Shown in pieces: positions 54,803 through 63,961 of a stretch of DNA of 64,000 nt. The notes below the pieces were generated by a model. The model was not told the origin of the DNA, did not search any database, and saw only the letters and a program-made list of their open reading frames with translations. Numbering within the stretch: the first letter of the stretch is position 1; every line of letters starts with the position of its first letter. Origin of the DNA: a candidate division TM6 bacterium GW2011_GWF2_28_16 (GTDB lineage Bacteria > Babelota > Babeliae > Babelales > UASB340). Location: contig LBNX01000002.1 in assembly GCA_000989185.1 (NCBI GenBank), positions 186,001 to 250,000 of the forward strand. The letters are read 5' to 3'. A program made the position numbers and the translations under genes.

Positions 54803-56107
54803 ATGAAAAAATTAAAAAAAATTATATTTACGTTAATTTTATTGCTATTTTCTTCTAATCAAATTAAGCCTGTAACTAGAATTGAAAAAGATTTGGTTCG
54901 GTTCGAGTTGGTTGTAGTTTTAGAACTTTCAAAATTTATTGCAGCTTCTATAGCAGATAGTGCGAACGTTTTAGAAAACAAAAAACAGCATGATAAAGCA
55001 TGGCGAATATATTTGTATTTAGATGTTTTAGACTCATTGTATAAGATGTATAAAGGATCTTATACTTCTTTGCCCATATTAATTTATGATTTAAAAGAGA
55101 TTAGCGATATTTCAAAAGATTTAAAAGCAAGTCCTGATAAAATAAATGACAATAAAAAAAAGAATAATAAAGATATACTTAAGGAGTTCGAGTCAAAATA
55201 TAATAAATTAAGTGGAAAATCGAAATTTTTATTTAATTTAAAAGCACTTTTGTTTATGGTTGATTTATATGGTTCTTTTTTCCAAGAAATATTTGATTTT
55301 GTTTTTAAAATTGAGGCAGAGCGTTGGAATGATATGGTTACACATCCACCACAGCCACATCCTGGACATGTTTTGTATCCAGATTCTTGGGTTAATAGAG
55401 CTAATTTAATTGGTGATGTTGCAGTGTTAACAAAAATTTTAGCAAGATCTATAGATGTTAAAAATGGTAAATTAAATTCTAAATATGGGTTAACAGTTGC
55501 TTTATTGCCGGTTATTGAATCTATTTATAAGGGTTATGAAACTTATAAAGATAGACAAGCTTTTTTAGTAAGAGATGAACGAGAACAAGAATTAGAGCGA
55601 GAACAAGAATTAGAGCGAGAACGTCAAGAAAGAGAAAATAGAGAACGCTTAGTAAGATTAAGACGTGAGGCTGCGCAACGCGAAGAGGTTTATCGTTTTT
55701 TTCAGCCATATCTGCAACGAGGCCAAGATGCCCCAAGGAATAATTGGCAATTACAGCCAAGAAATCTTGAACAATTTGCACAAACACAAGACGATGTTCT
55801 TCAAGATTTGCCAGAAAATATTTGTCTTGGACAATTAAATGAAATAATTGCTAAGTCAGATAATAATGATTGCTCTATTTGTATGAGTGAGTTTGAAAAA
55901 GGAGAACAAGTTTTTGTTACAGAACAAACACATCATACTTTTCATAAAGATTGTTTAAATGAATGGGTGCATCAAAATCCCACAGACCCGTTAAATAGGC
56001 AACCTTTAACAGGTGGTAAAATATTTACTATAACTGATTCTCAAAATCAACAAGAAGAGCGTGAAGATAATAGTGAACAAAATAATTTGAACTCAGAAAG
56101 TGATTAA
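54803..56107 (+). CDS. Exported RING/U-box-like protein
   Basis: A 434-residue protein: hydrophobic N-terminal signal (about residues 1-22), an alpha-helical domain (30-250), a charged coiled coil with repeated EREQEL units (about 258-290), and a C-terminal RING-like domain (357-402). Zinc ligands Cys357, Cys360, His381 and Cys384 (site 1) are present. In site 2 only His378 remains: expected cysteines are Thr376, Asp395 and Asn398 (DPLNRQPL where RINGs have CPLCRxPL). It is thus intermediate between a RING and a zinc-free U-box, the E3 ubiquitin-ligase folds. Since bacteria lack ubiquitin, action on the host is inferred. Confidence 0.78.
   Translation: MKKLKKIIFTLILLLFSSNQIKPVTRIEKDLVRFELVVVLELSKFIAASIADSANVLENKKQHDKAWRIYLYLDVLDSLYKMYKGSYTSLPILIYDLKEISDISKDLKASPDKINDNKKKNNKDILKEFESKYNKLSGKSKFLFNLKALLFMVDLYGSFFQEIFDFVFKIEAERWNDMVTHPPQPHPGHVLYPDSWVNRANLIGDVAVLTKILARSIDVKNGKLNSKYGLTVALLPVIESIYKGYETYKDRQAFLVRDEREQELEREQELERERQERENRERLVRLRREAAQREEVYRFFQPYLQRGQDAPRNNWQLQPRNLEQFAQTQDDVLQDLPENICLGQLNEIIAKSDNNDCSICMSEFEKGEQVFVTEQTHHTFHKDCLNEWVHQNPTDPLNRQPLTGGKIFTITDSQNQQEEREDNSEQNNLNSESD
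55581..55616 (+). repeat. 18-nt tandem repeat in the coiled-coil region
   Basis: Two perfect copies of an 18-nt unit (55581-55598 and 55599-55616), followed by a third diverged copy, encode repeated six-residue EREQEL units of the coiled coil in the RING-like gene. Copy number may vary between strains. Confidence 0.8.
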
Positions 56108-56109
56108 AA

Positions 56110-58308
56110 TTAAATAGTTATTTCTTTTAACAAGCTTATAGCATCATTTTTAACCCCCAAATGTGGTGGGTTTTTGATTAAATTATTAAGTAAATTTATA
56201 GAGTCTTGCTTTTGATTAACTTCATTCAAGCATTTAGCTATATGTAATTTAGTATACGGGAATGTTTGCGTATCATGTTCACAAAGTTTAAATAATTCTA
56301 AAGCTTTATTATATTCTCTTAAATTTAATAAACTTTGAGCCAAATTATAAATATTAACAGTATTATTAGGCTCTTTTTTGTAAGTAAGTTCAAAATTTAT
56401 TGCAGCATTTTTATAATCGTGTTTTTGATAATAAATACTAGCAAGTATAAATGTTGTATTTAAATAAAATGGATCTATTTGTTTTGCCTCTTCTAAACTA
56501 TTGATAGCCAAATCTAGTTTGCCAAGTTTTTGCGCTGTTATAGCATGTTGATAATAAAATTGTGTTGTTTGCATATTGCCATTTATTGCATTTTCATAAC
56601 ACTCTAGAGCTTTATCAAACATATTTTGTTGTTCGTACATAAGCCCTTTGTTAAAATGAGCTCTGCTATAATATGGTCTATATTTTAGAGCTAAATCAAA
56701 ACATATTTCTGCTGGTTTATAAGCTTTTTTAGTTAAGTGTAATGAGCCTAAATTTAAATACATTTCTGGATGGAATTCACTTAAATTTATTGCTTTTGAA
56801 TATTCATTCATGGCTAAATCGTAATCGCCTCTGGCTTGATAATGAAAAGCTAAATTAATTATTGGTTCAGCATAAGTTTTATCAAGTTCACATGCTTTTT
56901 TGTAAGCATTTATAGAATCGTCTATTCTGTTTAACCCCGAAAGAGCTACACCTAAATTGTTCCATAAATTCGCTTTGTTTGGTGCAGTATTAACAGCATG
57001 TTGCCAGTAAACAAGTTCACTTTGCCATATTTTGTATTGTGAGTTTGTTGTGTAACTTGAAATTAAAATAAAAATTAATAATAAACTAAATAAAGTATTT
57101 CTTTCTGGTATAAAAATATATTTTTTTAAGTAAACAATAATTTTTGTAAACAAATAAATAATAATTACACTAATCAAAAATATAGCTCCAAAGCTGGAAA
57201 TATATGTTTTGTAATCGCAAATTAATTCTGTAGAAGGTATAAACGAAGCTCTAGGCAAAATGCCAATAAAAAACCAAGCTAAACCAAAGCTTATAAAATT
57301 AGTTTTGTCTTTTATAAATAAATATACGCTTAAAAGTATTAAAAATAATATAAAAATAAATGGGAGTATAAAATCTAAATTAAATATACTCAAAGTTAAT
57401 TTATGCCCATAATCAAAGGCTAATGGCTTTGGCCAAAAGTATATTCTTAAATAATGTGTTAATATTTTAAATTGAGTTATAAAATAATTATAGCTTGTTA
57501 TTTTTTCGTCTATATTACTTGTTAAAATATTACCTCTGTTATTATTTAATGGAGCCTGAGTTAATTCGATAGTAAATTTTACAGGTTTAAAACCAAAAGA
57601 ATTTAAAGTAATAAATAAACTTAAAAAAATAAGTGCGTGTATTAATAATCTTTTTTTTAAACTTTTAAAATTACCCTGTGATATAAAACAAATATCTATT
57701 AACAAAACTAAAAATGGCAAAATTATTATTATTTCTTTGGTCCCTGCAGCAAAAACGGTAAAAATTATACTTATAAAATATAAAAAATATTTAATAAATT
57801 TATTTTGGGTAAAACTTGCATAAACAAAACTAGTTATTACTAAAAATATAAATAAATTAGTTAAACCCTCTAGACTCATTTGAGTTATGTAAGTTACAGT
57901 TTGAGTTTGAGTAGGGTGTAACAAAAAAAGAGTGCTAGTGAAAAAAGATATTAAGTAAGCATGCGTTTTTAAAAAACTATTTTTATTTAAATTGTTAAAT
58001 AATTTTTTGAGTGTAAAAAATATTAACAAGCCAATAGTTATGTGCATTGCTAAATTAAAAACTCTAAATGGCGTTGGGTTTTCGCCCCATAATTTATAAA
58101 TATAAGAATGCAAAAATCTTGATATCCAGCGGTTAAAAGCAAAAAAAATATTATTTAAATAATTACCCTTTATTACATGAAAGTTTTCTGTAATTGTTGG
58201 CATGTCATCGTAAATAAAAGGGTATTTTAATGTTGGCCAGTATAATATCACTGTAAAAAGTGATATTAATACTGGCGGTAAATAATATAATATTTTTTTA
58301 TTTAACAT
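56110..58308 (-). CDS. Membrane protein with C-terminal TPRs, GT-C glycosyltransferase-like (copy 2)
   Basis: A 732-residue protein: about ten membrane helices in the N-terminal 400 residues, then about nine tetratricopeptide repeats. The first periplasmic loop carries a paired-acid motif (YPFIYDDMPTI, Asp-Asp) typical of GT-C glycosyltransferases using lipid-linked sugars; the layout recalls the eukaryotic TMTC mannosyltransferases. Its ATG overlaps the stop of the upstream paralogue by 1 nt. Donor and acceptor unknown. It converges with the RING-like gene with 2 nt between stops. Confidence 0.75.
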   Translation of the reverse strand: MLNKKILYYLPPVLISLFTVILYWPTLKYPFIYDDMPTITENFHVIKGNYLNNIFFAFNRWISRFLHSYIYKLWGENPTPFRVFNLAMHITIGLLIFFTLKKLFNNLNKNSFLKTHAYLISFFTSTLFLLHPTQTQTVTYITQMSLEGLTNLFIFLVITSFVYASFTQNKFIKYFLYFISIIFTVFAAGTKEIIIILPFLVLLIDICFISQGNFKSLKKRLLIHALIFLSLFITLNSFGFKPVKFTIELTQAPLNNNRGNILTSNIDEKITSYNYFITQFKILTHYLRIYFWPKPLAFDYGHKLTLSIFNLDFILPFIFILFLILLSVYLFIKDKTNFISFGLAWFFIGILPRASFIPSTELICDYKTYISSFGAIFLISVIIIYLFTKIIVYLKKYIFIPERNTLFSLLLIFILISSYTTNSQYKIWQSELVYWQHAVNTAPNKANLWNNLGVALSGLNRIDDSINAYKKACELDKTYAEPIINLAFHYQARGDYDLAMNEYSKAINLSEFHPEMYLNLGSLHLTKKAYKPAEICFDLALKYRPYYSRAHFNKGLMYEQQNMFDKALECYENAINGNMQTTQFYYQHAITAQKLGKLDLAINSLEEAKQIDPFYLNTTFILASIYYQKHDYKNAAINFELTYKKEPNNTVNIYNLAQSLLNLREYNKALELFKLCEHDTQTFPYTKLHIAKCLNEVNQKQDSINLLNNLIKNPPHLGVKNDAISLLKEITI

Positions 58309-60686
58309 TATATTTTCTTTTTAGATTCTTCTGGTTTAGCTTGTGCCAATATTTTTTTTAAATCACCCATCTTAATGCTACCATTGCCATTTTTTATTTT
58401 TCTGTTTAATTCTATTTGAGCTTTTTGTGTATTTATTGCCTGTTTAAATTCTTCTGGTGCATTTGTTTTTAATAGCTCTTCCAAATATTTATCTACTTGT
58501 TCTTTTTGATTTAAATTTTCTAAACAAGCAACAATTCTTAAGTGTGCTTGGCCTGGTGAATTTGGCATTGTTGTAACTTTTTGAAATGCATTTAAAGCTT
58601 TTTCATTTTCATTTTTTACAAAATAAGTTTCTGCTAAATTATAAAAATATCTTGTATCTGTTGGGTTATTTCTAACTAATTCTGAATATATTTTTTCGGC
58701 TTTATCATAATCTTTTAACATGTAATATGAATTACCTAAATTAAAATATACAGTTTCGTTATTAACGCCTAAAGATATTATTTTTTCAAAAGCTTGTGCT
58801 GCATCTTGATATTTTTGCAGGCGAATACTTAATTGTCCTAGTGTAAAAAATCCATCTGGTGTATCTAAATCACCTTCTGTTGCTTTTTTAAAATATGTCC
58901 AAGCTGTATTTTCATCATTTTTTTCCATATACAAGCGACCTTTGTTATATAAGGCTTTGCCGTAATATGAACGTAAAGAGATGGCTTTGTCTAAAAATTC
59001 TTCAGCTTTTATGTAATCTTTTTTGCTTAAATATAAACTGCCAATATTATTAAATGCTTCTGGATAATTTGGGTTTATTAATAAAGCTTTTTCAAGCGCT
59101 TGAATAGCTTTATCTATTTCGTTTTTCATAGAAAATGCGACGGCTATATTGCTTAATGGGTCAGAATAATATTTGTCTAAATTTATTGCTATTTCATAAT
59201 GTTTTATAGCTTTGTCTACTTTGCCTGCTTCGGAAAGTGCTACGCCGTAATTATTATGAGCTCTGGCTTTTGTTGGTGCTTTTTTGACAATATCACCCCA
59301 AAATTCTTTAGCAGTACGCCAGACTGTATTTCTGTAATATGTCCCTGTGGCTACAGGAATTAATAAAATTAATATAACTGCAAGTTGGGCTAAATTTATA
59401 AATTCTTGATTAATTTCGCGTATTTGTTTGGCTATAAATTTAGCTATATAAACAATTAAAGTCGCGAGTATAAATAACCAGCCTGCAGATGCTAAATAAG
59501 TTTTATAATCACATAACAGTTCTGGCGAAGGTATAATAGTTGTTCTTGGAGCTATTGTTATAAAAAACCAAGTTAAGCCAAAAGAAAATAAAATATTTTT
59601 TTTAATTATCGAATAGGCTAATAAACTTAAAATTAATAATAAAATTAAAAATGGTGCAAAACTATCTAATGCAAAAAAACTTGTACTTAATCGCCAATCA
59701 TATTCAACGCTAATATTAAATGGCCAAATAAATATCCATAGGTAATGTAATACAACTTTAAATTCAGAAATTAAAAACTCTAGAGGTTTTATAACATCTT
59801 GTGCATGGTCTGTTAAAATATTGCCTCTATTGTTTGATGTTACCATTTTTAGTGATATTGCACGTGTAAAAAAACTAAAGTCCATGAATCTTGCAAAAAA
59901 TAAAATATAAAAAAATAATGCAAAGCCGACATGATACCAGATATTTTTCTTAAAACTTTCCCAATTATTATTTGATATAAAAAACCAGTCGCAAATAAAT
60001 AATAATACTGGTGTAATTACAACAATTTCTTTTGAACCAAACGATATAAAAGTTATAATTGCACTTAATAAAAATAATAAAAATTTGATATTTGTGTTTT
60101 TACTTAAAATAGCTTTTATTAATACCAATAAATTAGCAATTATAAGCATCGAAGCCAAACCTTCTAGCCTGCCCTGAATTATGTAAGAAACGGTTTGTGT
60201 TTGAACTGGGTGTAACAAAAATAAACCTGCTGTTGCAAATGCTATTAAAATAGAATTTTGAGATAAAAATTTAGAACTTTTTGCTTTTTCACATAAAGTT
60301 AAAATTAAGTAAAAAAGTAAAATCCCTGCAGCTATGTGTATAAATAAATTAAATAATCTGTAATAAAATGGATCAAATTTATCAAGTTCATAATTTATTC
60401 TATTCATCCAGTCGGCAATCCAACGAGCACTAGAAAAAAATCTTGATAATGGATTATCATTTCTTATAACGAATTTTTTGGTGATATTTGCCAGATCATC
60501 AAACTGGAATGGATATCTTAAAGATGGCAAATAAAATAAAAATGTTATTATTGCTAGCACAAAAGCCGGTAAATGTTTTTGAGCCAAATCTAAAAATTTA
60601 TTTATTTTTAAATCTTGTACAACATTATTTTGCTCTATTTGTGCACTATAATCCTGTTCTGGATTTATAACTTTTTTTCTCATCAT
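58308..60686 (-). CDS. Membrane protein with C-terminal TPRs, GT-C glycosyltransferase-like (copy 1)
   Basis: The start is placed at the ATG at 60686 (AGGAG site 8 nt upstream), giving 792 residues; the longer reading to 60734 runs into a GC-rich palindrome. An N-terminal cytoplasmic stretch, about ten membrane helices with the loop motif YPFQFDDLANI (Asp-Asp), LFLLHPVQTQTVSYIIQGRL, then about ten TPRs and a charged tail. Strong similarity over the full length to the next gene (LFLLHPTQTQTVTYITQMSL) marks a tandem duplication. It probably glycosylates exported proteins or envelope components (inference). Confidence 0.77.
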   Translation of the reverse strand: MMRKKVINPEQDYSAQIEQNNVVQDLKINKFLDLAQKHLPAFVLAIITFLFYLPSLRYPFQFDDLANITKKFVIRNDNPLSRFFSSARWIADWMNRINYELDKFDPFYYRLFNLFIHIAAGILLFYLILTLCEKAKSSKFLSQNSILIAFATAGLFLLHPVQTQTVSYIIQGRLEGLASMLIIANLLVLIKAILSKNTNIKFLLFLLSAIITFISFGSKEIVVITPVLLFICDWFFISNNNWESFKKNIWYHVGFALFFYILFFARFMDFSFFTRAISLKMVTSNNRGNILTDHAQDVIKPLEFLISEFKVVLHYLWIFIWPFNISVEYDWRLSTSFFALDSFAPFLILLLILSLLAYSIIKKNILFSFGLTWFFITIAPRTTIIPSPELLCDYKTYLASAGWLFILATLIVYIAKFIAKQIREINQEFINLAQLAVILILLIPVATGTYYRNTVWRTAKEFWGDIVKKAPTKARAHNNYGVALSEAGKVDKAIKHYEIAINLDKYYSDPLSNIAVAFSMKNEIDKAIQALEKALLINPNYPEAFNNIGSLYLSKKDYIKAEEFLDKAISLRSYYGKALYNKGRLYMEKNDENTAWTYFKKATEGDLDTPDGFFTLGQLSIRLQKYQDAAQAFEKIISLGVNNETVYFNLGNSYYMLKDYDKAEKIYSELVRNNPTDTRYFYNLAETYFVKNENEKALNAFQKVTTMPNSPGQAHLRIVACLENLNQKEQVDKYLEELLKTNAPEEFKQAINTQKAQIELNRKIKNGNGSIKMGDLKKILAQAKPEESKKKI

Positions 60687-60705
60687 ATACTCTCTCCTGG
60701 CTAAG

Positions 60706-60806
60706 GTCATCCTCGACCACGATCGAGGATCCATACTTTTTATCTCATAATTTTTACCCGTTCGTCCCGAGTGCCGAACTTGCGAGGTGTATCGAGGGGC
60801 GGGATC
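60706..60806. repeat. Two GC-rich palindromic elements upstream of the TPR genes
   Basis: Element A: ATCCTCGA (60709-60716) pairs with TCGAGGAT (60723-60730), and begins GTCATCC like the element at 29871. Element B (about 60763-60806): TCCCG near its left end pairs with CGGGA near its right end, around a GC-rich imperfect interior. Both stand out sharply from the A+T-rich surroundings and look like members of a dispersed palindromic repeat family. Confidence 0.6.
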
Positions 60807-61038
60807 TCTTTTTTCTTATAGATTTTAGAATTATTTTTTTTTAATGTCGAATTTTTGTTGCATCTAGAATATTTGTTATATTTTATGACAATATATCGTT
60901 ACAGTCTGCAAGCTTTTAAAATTTAAATAATTAAAATTATATATTTTTTATTATTTTACATTGTCCCTTTGTGCCATTTAACCCAAAGTGGTAAAATAAT
61001 AGTGATAAATGGTTGTTATTTAAATAAGTGGGGGATTT
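60807..61038. other. A+T-rich spacer with a weak inverted repeat
   Basis: No gene is seen between the GC-rich palindromes and the start at 61039. It should hold the divergent promoters. CCATTTA (60974-60980) and TAAATGG (61006-61012) form a 7-bp inverted repeat of unknown meaning. A GGGGG ribosome site lies just before 61039. Confidence 0.45.
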
Positions 61039-61650
61039 ATGAAATATCTGATTAAAATCTTGATGGCTTTAGCCATTTTATTACAAACAAATATCGCGTT
61101 TTCTACAATATCTATTTCTGGAAATAATATAGAAGATCTAAAAGCTTCTATTCAAGAGTTTGAAGCGTTAATGCCACAACAAGAAGATAATCAAATAAAT
61201 GAAAAACTTGGTTTTGCAGATGTTTATCTTAAAAAGGTTGGAGATAAGTATGATCAAGTAGCTGAAATTATAAGCGCTAATCAGCGATTATTAAAGCTTA
61301 GTGGCATTACAGGGACATATGTTTATGCTAAATATATAAATCCAACTTTTTTTCCAAATTTGGTAACTAAGGCATCTGCAGCATCTGTAAAATATATGTC
61401 TATTTTCACGAACGCTTTGTTAACAGGATTTTTTAAAGGAGCTTGGGCAAATAAGAGTTGGTCTACAACTATTGTAGTCGGACTTGTTGCTTATGGTGTT
61501 GTTAACAATGTTATTGGTATTGGATTGAGAGCTATAACTGAACGATTTGTTTCAGAATCTAGATATAAGGCTGAAAATAGAATGAAAAATATATACGGTT
61601 CAAAACAAGAAGATACTTCTAAAAAAGTACAAAATACATCTAAAAGTTAG
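61039..61650 (+). CDS. Exported protein with membrane segment, unknown function
   Basis: A 203-residue protein with a signal peptide (about residues 1-22), a charged helical region, and hydrophobic stretches at about 95-140 and 147-170. The C-terminus is basic and Ser/Lys-rich. No family recognised. A strong GTGGGGG ribosome site precedes it. It is the first of three small exported-protein genes in a row on this strand, facing a fourth on the other strand. Confidence 0.7.
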   Translation: MKYLIKILMALAILLQTNIAFSTISISGNNIEDLKASIQEFEALMPQQEDNQINEKLGFADVYLKKVGDKYDQVAEIISANQRLLKLSGITGTYVYAKYINPTFFPNLVTKASAASVKYMSIFTNALLTGFFKGAWANKSWSTTIVVGLVAYGVVNNVIGIGLRAITERFVSESRYKAENRMKNIYGSKQEDTSKKVQNTSKS

Positions 61651-61730
61651 TAAATTATTTTAGGTTTTTACAAAACTTAAAAATGTAATAGAATTGCCAC
61701 AATAATACGATTTTTTTAGGAGCTAATAAA

Positions 61731-62414
61731 ATGAAAAAAATGTTATTGGGGCTTTTTATTGTTTTAATATTTGGTATTTGTCATGCCAGTGAAAAATATA
61801 AAAATAAAAATCTTTATTCCAAATTAGATAATTTTTCTAACGATAATTTTGATTTTGAAGATTTTTCTGGTGCATGGTTTCATGATATTAATTGTTCTAA
61901 TAGTAGTTTTTGTTACTGTGATTTTTTTTCTTCTAAGTTCACAAAATCCAATTTTACTAATTCAGATTTAAGATATTCAAGATTTTGTGGTGCGCAATGT
62001 TATAATGTAATATTTAATAATGCTAATTTAAAAGTATCTTGGTTTTTAAATTGTGATTTAACTAAATCAGATTTTTCTAATTCAAAATTAAATAACTCTG
62101 CAATGTTTGATTCTAATATAATAATGCAAGGAGAAGATAGAACTATTGTAGATAACGCTGATTTTGATGGAGTTATTGGTCTTACAAACGCTCAAAAAAA
62201 ATATTTGAGAGAAAGTGGAGCAATTAACGTTCCTGATGATCTAACGGATGATCAATTTAAAAAAGAGAAAGAGGTTTTTTATGCTTGTTTAGATGAAATA
62301 ACTGAAGAATTAAGTTTTTTTTATCCATTTAAGCAAGTTGTAAAGTGGCCATTTAAAAAGACTTGGCAAGTTATACAATGGATTTCTGAAAATATTAAAA
62401 GTATTCGAACTTGA
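61731..62414 (+). CDS. Exported pentapeptide-repeat protein
   Basis: A 227-residue protein with a signal peptide (about residues 1-19, ending CHAS) and about 20 pentapeptide repeats (A/S/N-x-F/L-x-x; about residues 33-140), such as FTKSNFTNSDLRYSRF and CDLTKSDFSNSKLNNS. Such arrays form a right-handed square beta-helix. The C-terminal region (about 145-227) is helical and basic. The fold mediates protein binding (some members mimic DNA), but no partner can be named. AGGAG site before the ATG. Confidence 0.82.
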   Translation: MKKMLLGLFIVLIFGICHASEKYKNKNLYSKLDNFSNDNFDFEDFSGAWFHDINCSNSSFCYCDFFSSKFTKSNFTNSDLRYSRFCGAQCYNVIFNNANLKVSWFLNCDLTKSDFSNSKLNNSAMFDSNIIMQGEDRTIVDNADFDGVIGLTNAQKKYLRESGAINVPDDLTDDQFKKEKEVFYACLDEITEELSFFYPFKQVVKWPFKKTWQVIQWISENIKSIRT

Positions 62415-62453
62415 TTTTATTATTTATAAGCTAAAATTTTTGAGGCTTTTCTT

Positions 62454-63110
62454 ATGAAAAAACTTTTTTTAATTATGTTTACGATTTTGCTAATAGCTCC
62501 CAACTGTTTTGCAGGTAAACCAGATATTACCAAAATATCAAAAGCAGAACAAAAATTTTATGAAGACAATATTTGGGATTATTTGGAAATGATTCTTATT
62601 AAAAATGCTAAAGAACGACGATCTTTTACTCGAGATGCAGTTAATTATGCCAAGCGAGGTATGCTTGTTATTCCAACTTTAATAACTACGTATCTAATAC
62701 AATCTTGGTCTAAAGATAATTTTGATTTAGCTTTAAACCATATTATATATCAACCATTTGCTGCGGTTACAGGTATAATTTCATCTTATATCACAGATAA
62801 AGTTAGCAAAAGTTTTTTAAAACAAAGAATAGAAAAGAAAAAGTTGGTTAATTTATTGGAAGATTTTTTGAAAAAATACGATCCAAATATGGATGAAAAT
62901 AGCGAAGAAGTTAATTATAAAAAAATAATACCACAAGAATTGCATGAGTTGTTTGACAGGCTCTATGCAAAATATTTAAAACATGGCAAAAAATATTTAG
63001 AAAAACATAATCTTAAATTTATCGATGCTATAAAAGATAAAATTAGATATGAAATCAAAAAAGATAAGTATGTTGATACAACGCCAACTGTAAGAGTAAT
63101 TAATTATTAA
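62454..63110 (+). CDS. Exported protein with membrane segments, unknown function
   Basis: A 218-residue protein: signal peptide (about residues 1-20, ending CFAG), a charged region, a hydrophobic stretch near 68-110, then a lysine-rich helical C-terminal half. A GAGG ribosome site precedes the ATG. Order of signal, charged helix, membrane segment and basic tail is shared with the genes at 61039 and 63194, but I see no clear sequence similarity. An intrinsic terminator follows. Confidence 0.68.
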   Translation: MKKLFLIMFTILLIAPNCFAGKPDITKISKAEQKFYEDNIWDYLEMILIKNAKERRSFTRDAVNYAKRGMLVIPTLITTYLIQSWSKDNFDLALNHIIYQPFAAVTGIISSYITDKVSKSFLKQRIEKKKLVNLLEDFLKKYDPNMDENSEEVNYKKIIPQELHELFDRLYAKYLKHGKKYLEKHNLKFIDAIKDKIRYEIKKDKYVDTTPTVRVINY

Positions 63111-63144
63111 AGATTAAATCTTGAATTTTTAAAAAATTTATTTT

Positions 63145-63184
63145 AGCTCCCATAATGATAATAAATTTATGGGAGCTTTTTTTA
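63145..63184 (+). terminator. Intrinsic terminator after the small exported-protein genes
   Basis: AGCTCCCATAA (63145-63155) pairs with TTATGGGAGCT (63167-63177), followed by seven T residues. It closes the + strand run 61039-63110; the opposite gene converges on it. Confidence 0.88.
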
Positions 63185-63193
63185 AACAATTAA

Positions 63194-63961
63194 TTATTTT
63201 TTTATAACTTTTATGTTGTCTCGAGCGGTTTCATTACATTCTTTTGGGTATTTGATTTTTCCATTTAGGATGTTTACTTTAAAGGCTCCAAGTTCTTGTA
63301 AGTCTTCTTTGTTGAAACGTGAAATTATTTTTTGATTTAATAATTGGCTACGTTCAATAGAATTATTGCCAAATTCATTGTCGAAATAAAAACGATGTAC
63401 TTCTGTATTTGTGCCTATTTCTATGTGAGAAGGGCGTTTTAATGTATCGGTGGCATTTTTATTTTTTTTGATTTTTTTAAAACATTTTTCTAATCCATCA
63501 AAAAATTCTTTAACTTCAGGATTATTTTCTGAATAATCTTTTCCAACAAAGAACTCTTTTATTTTTTTTCCACCATGCTTGGTATGCTCCCAGCCATTCA
63601 AAGCTTTTTCGCCTATCCAATCTGTAGTTTTAAAATACTTATCAGATACCCACGTAATTTTACGTAGTCCAACTGAGCTTAAAATTATAATGCCACCGAT
63701 AACATATAATAATTTTTTGTCACTAAGAGTAATGGTTGATGGATCGGATGTTTTTTTTGTATAATTTAGTCTATCTTGTTCTAATTTTAGTTTATCTTGT
63801 TCCAATTTAACGTTTTCTGTTTGCATTTGTTTTTGTAAGGTTAATTGGTAAACTAAATTTGGATCTACATTTTCAATATTAATATTTTCTATGTTATTTG
63901 CTTTACCAAAAGATAAAATTAATGATGAAAGTAAAAAGAATTTTATTATTTTGTTTTTCAT
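63194..63961 (-). CDS. Exported coiled-coil protein with membrane segment, unknown function
   Basis: A 255-residue protein: signal peptide (about residues 1-21, ending GKAN), a short coiled coil (about 40-67) with repeated KLEQDKLKLEQDRL, a membrane helix (about 83-102), then a soluble C-terminal domain containing FYFDNEFGNNS and ending in a basic stretch. An AAGGA ribosome site precedes the ATG. It resembles the two preceding unknown exported proteins in layout only. Confidence 0.68.
   Translation of the reverse strand: MKNKIIKFFLLSSLILSFGKANNIENINIENVDPNLVYQLTLQKQMQTENVKLEQDKLKLEQDRLNYTKKTSDPSTITLSDKKLLYVIGGIIILSSVGLRKITWVSDKYFKTTDWIGEKALNGWEHTKHGGKKIKEFFVGKDYSENNPEVKEFFDGLEKCFKKIKKNKNATDTLKRPSHIEIGTNTEVHRFYFDNEFGNNSIERSQLLNQKIISRFNKEDLQELGAFKVNILNGKIKYPKECNETARDNIKVIKK

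Noticed and set aside
60687-60734. 16-residue N-terminal extension of the TPR/GT-C protein
   Set aside because: It is encoded by a GC-rich palindrome and lies upstream of a good AGGAG site for the ATG at 60686.
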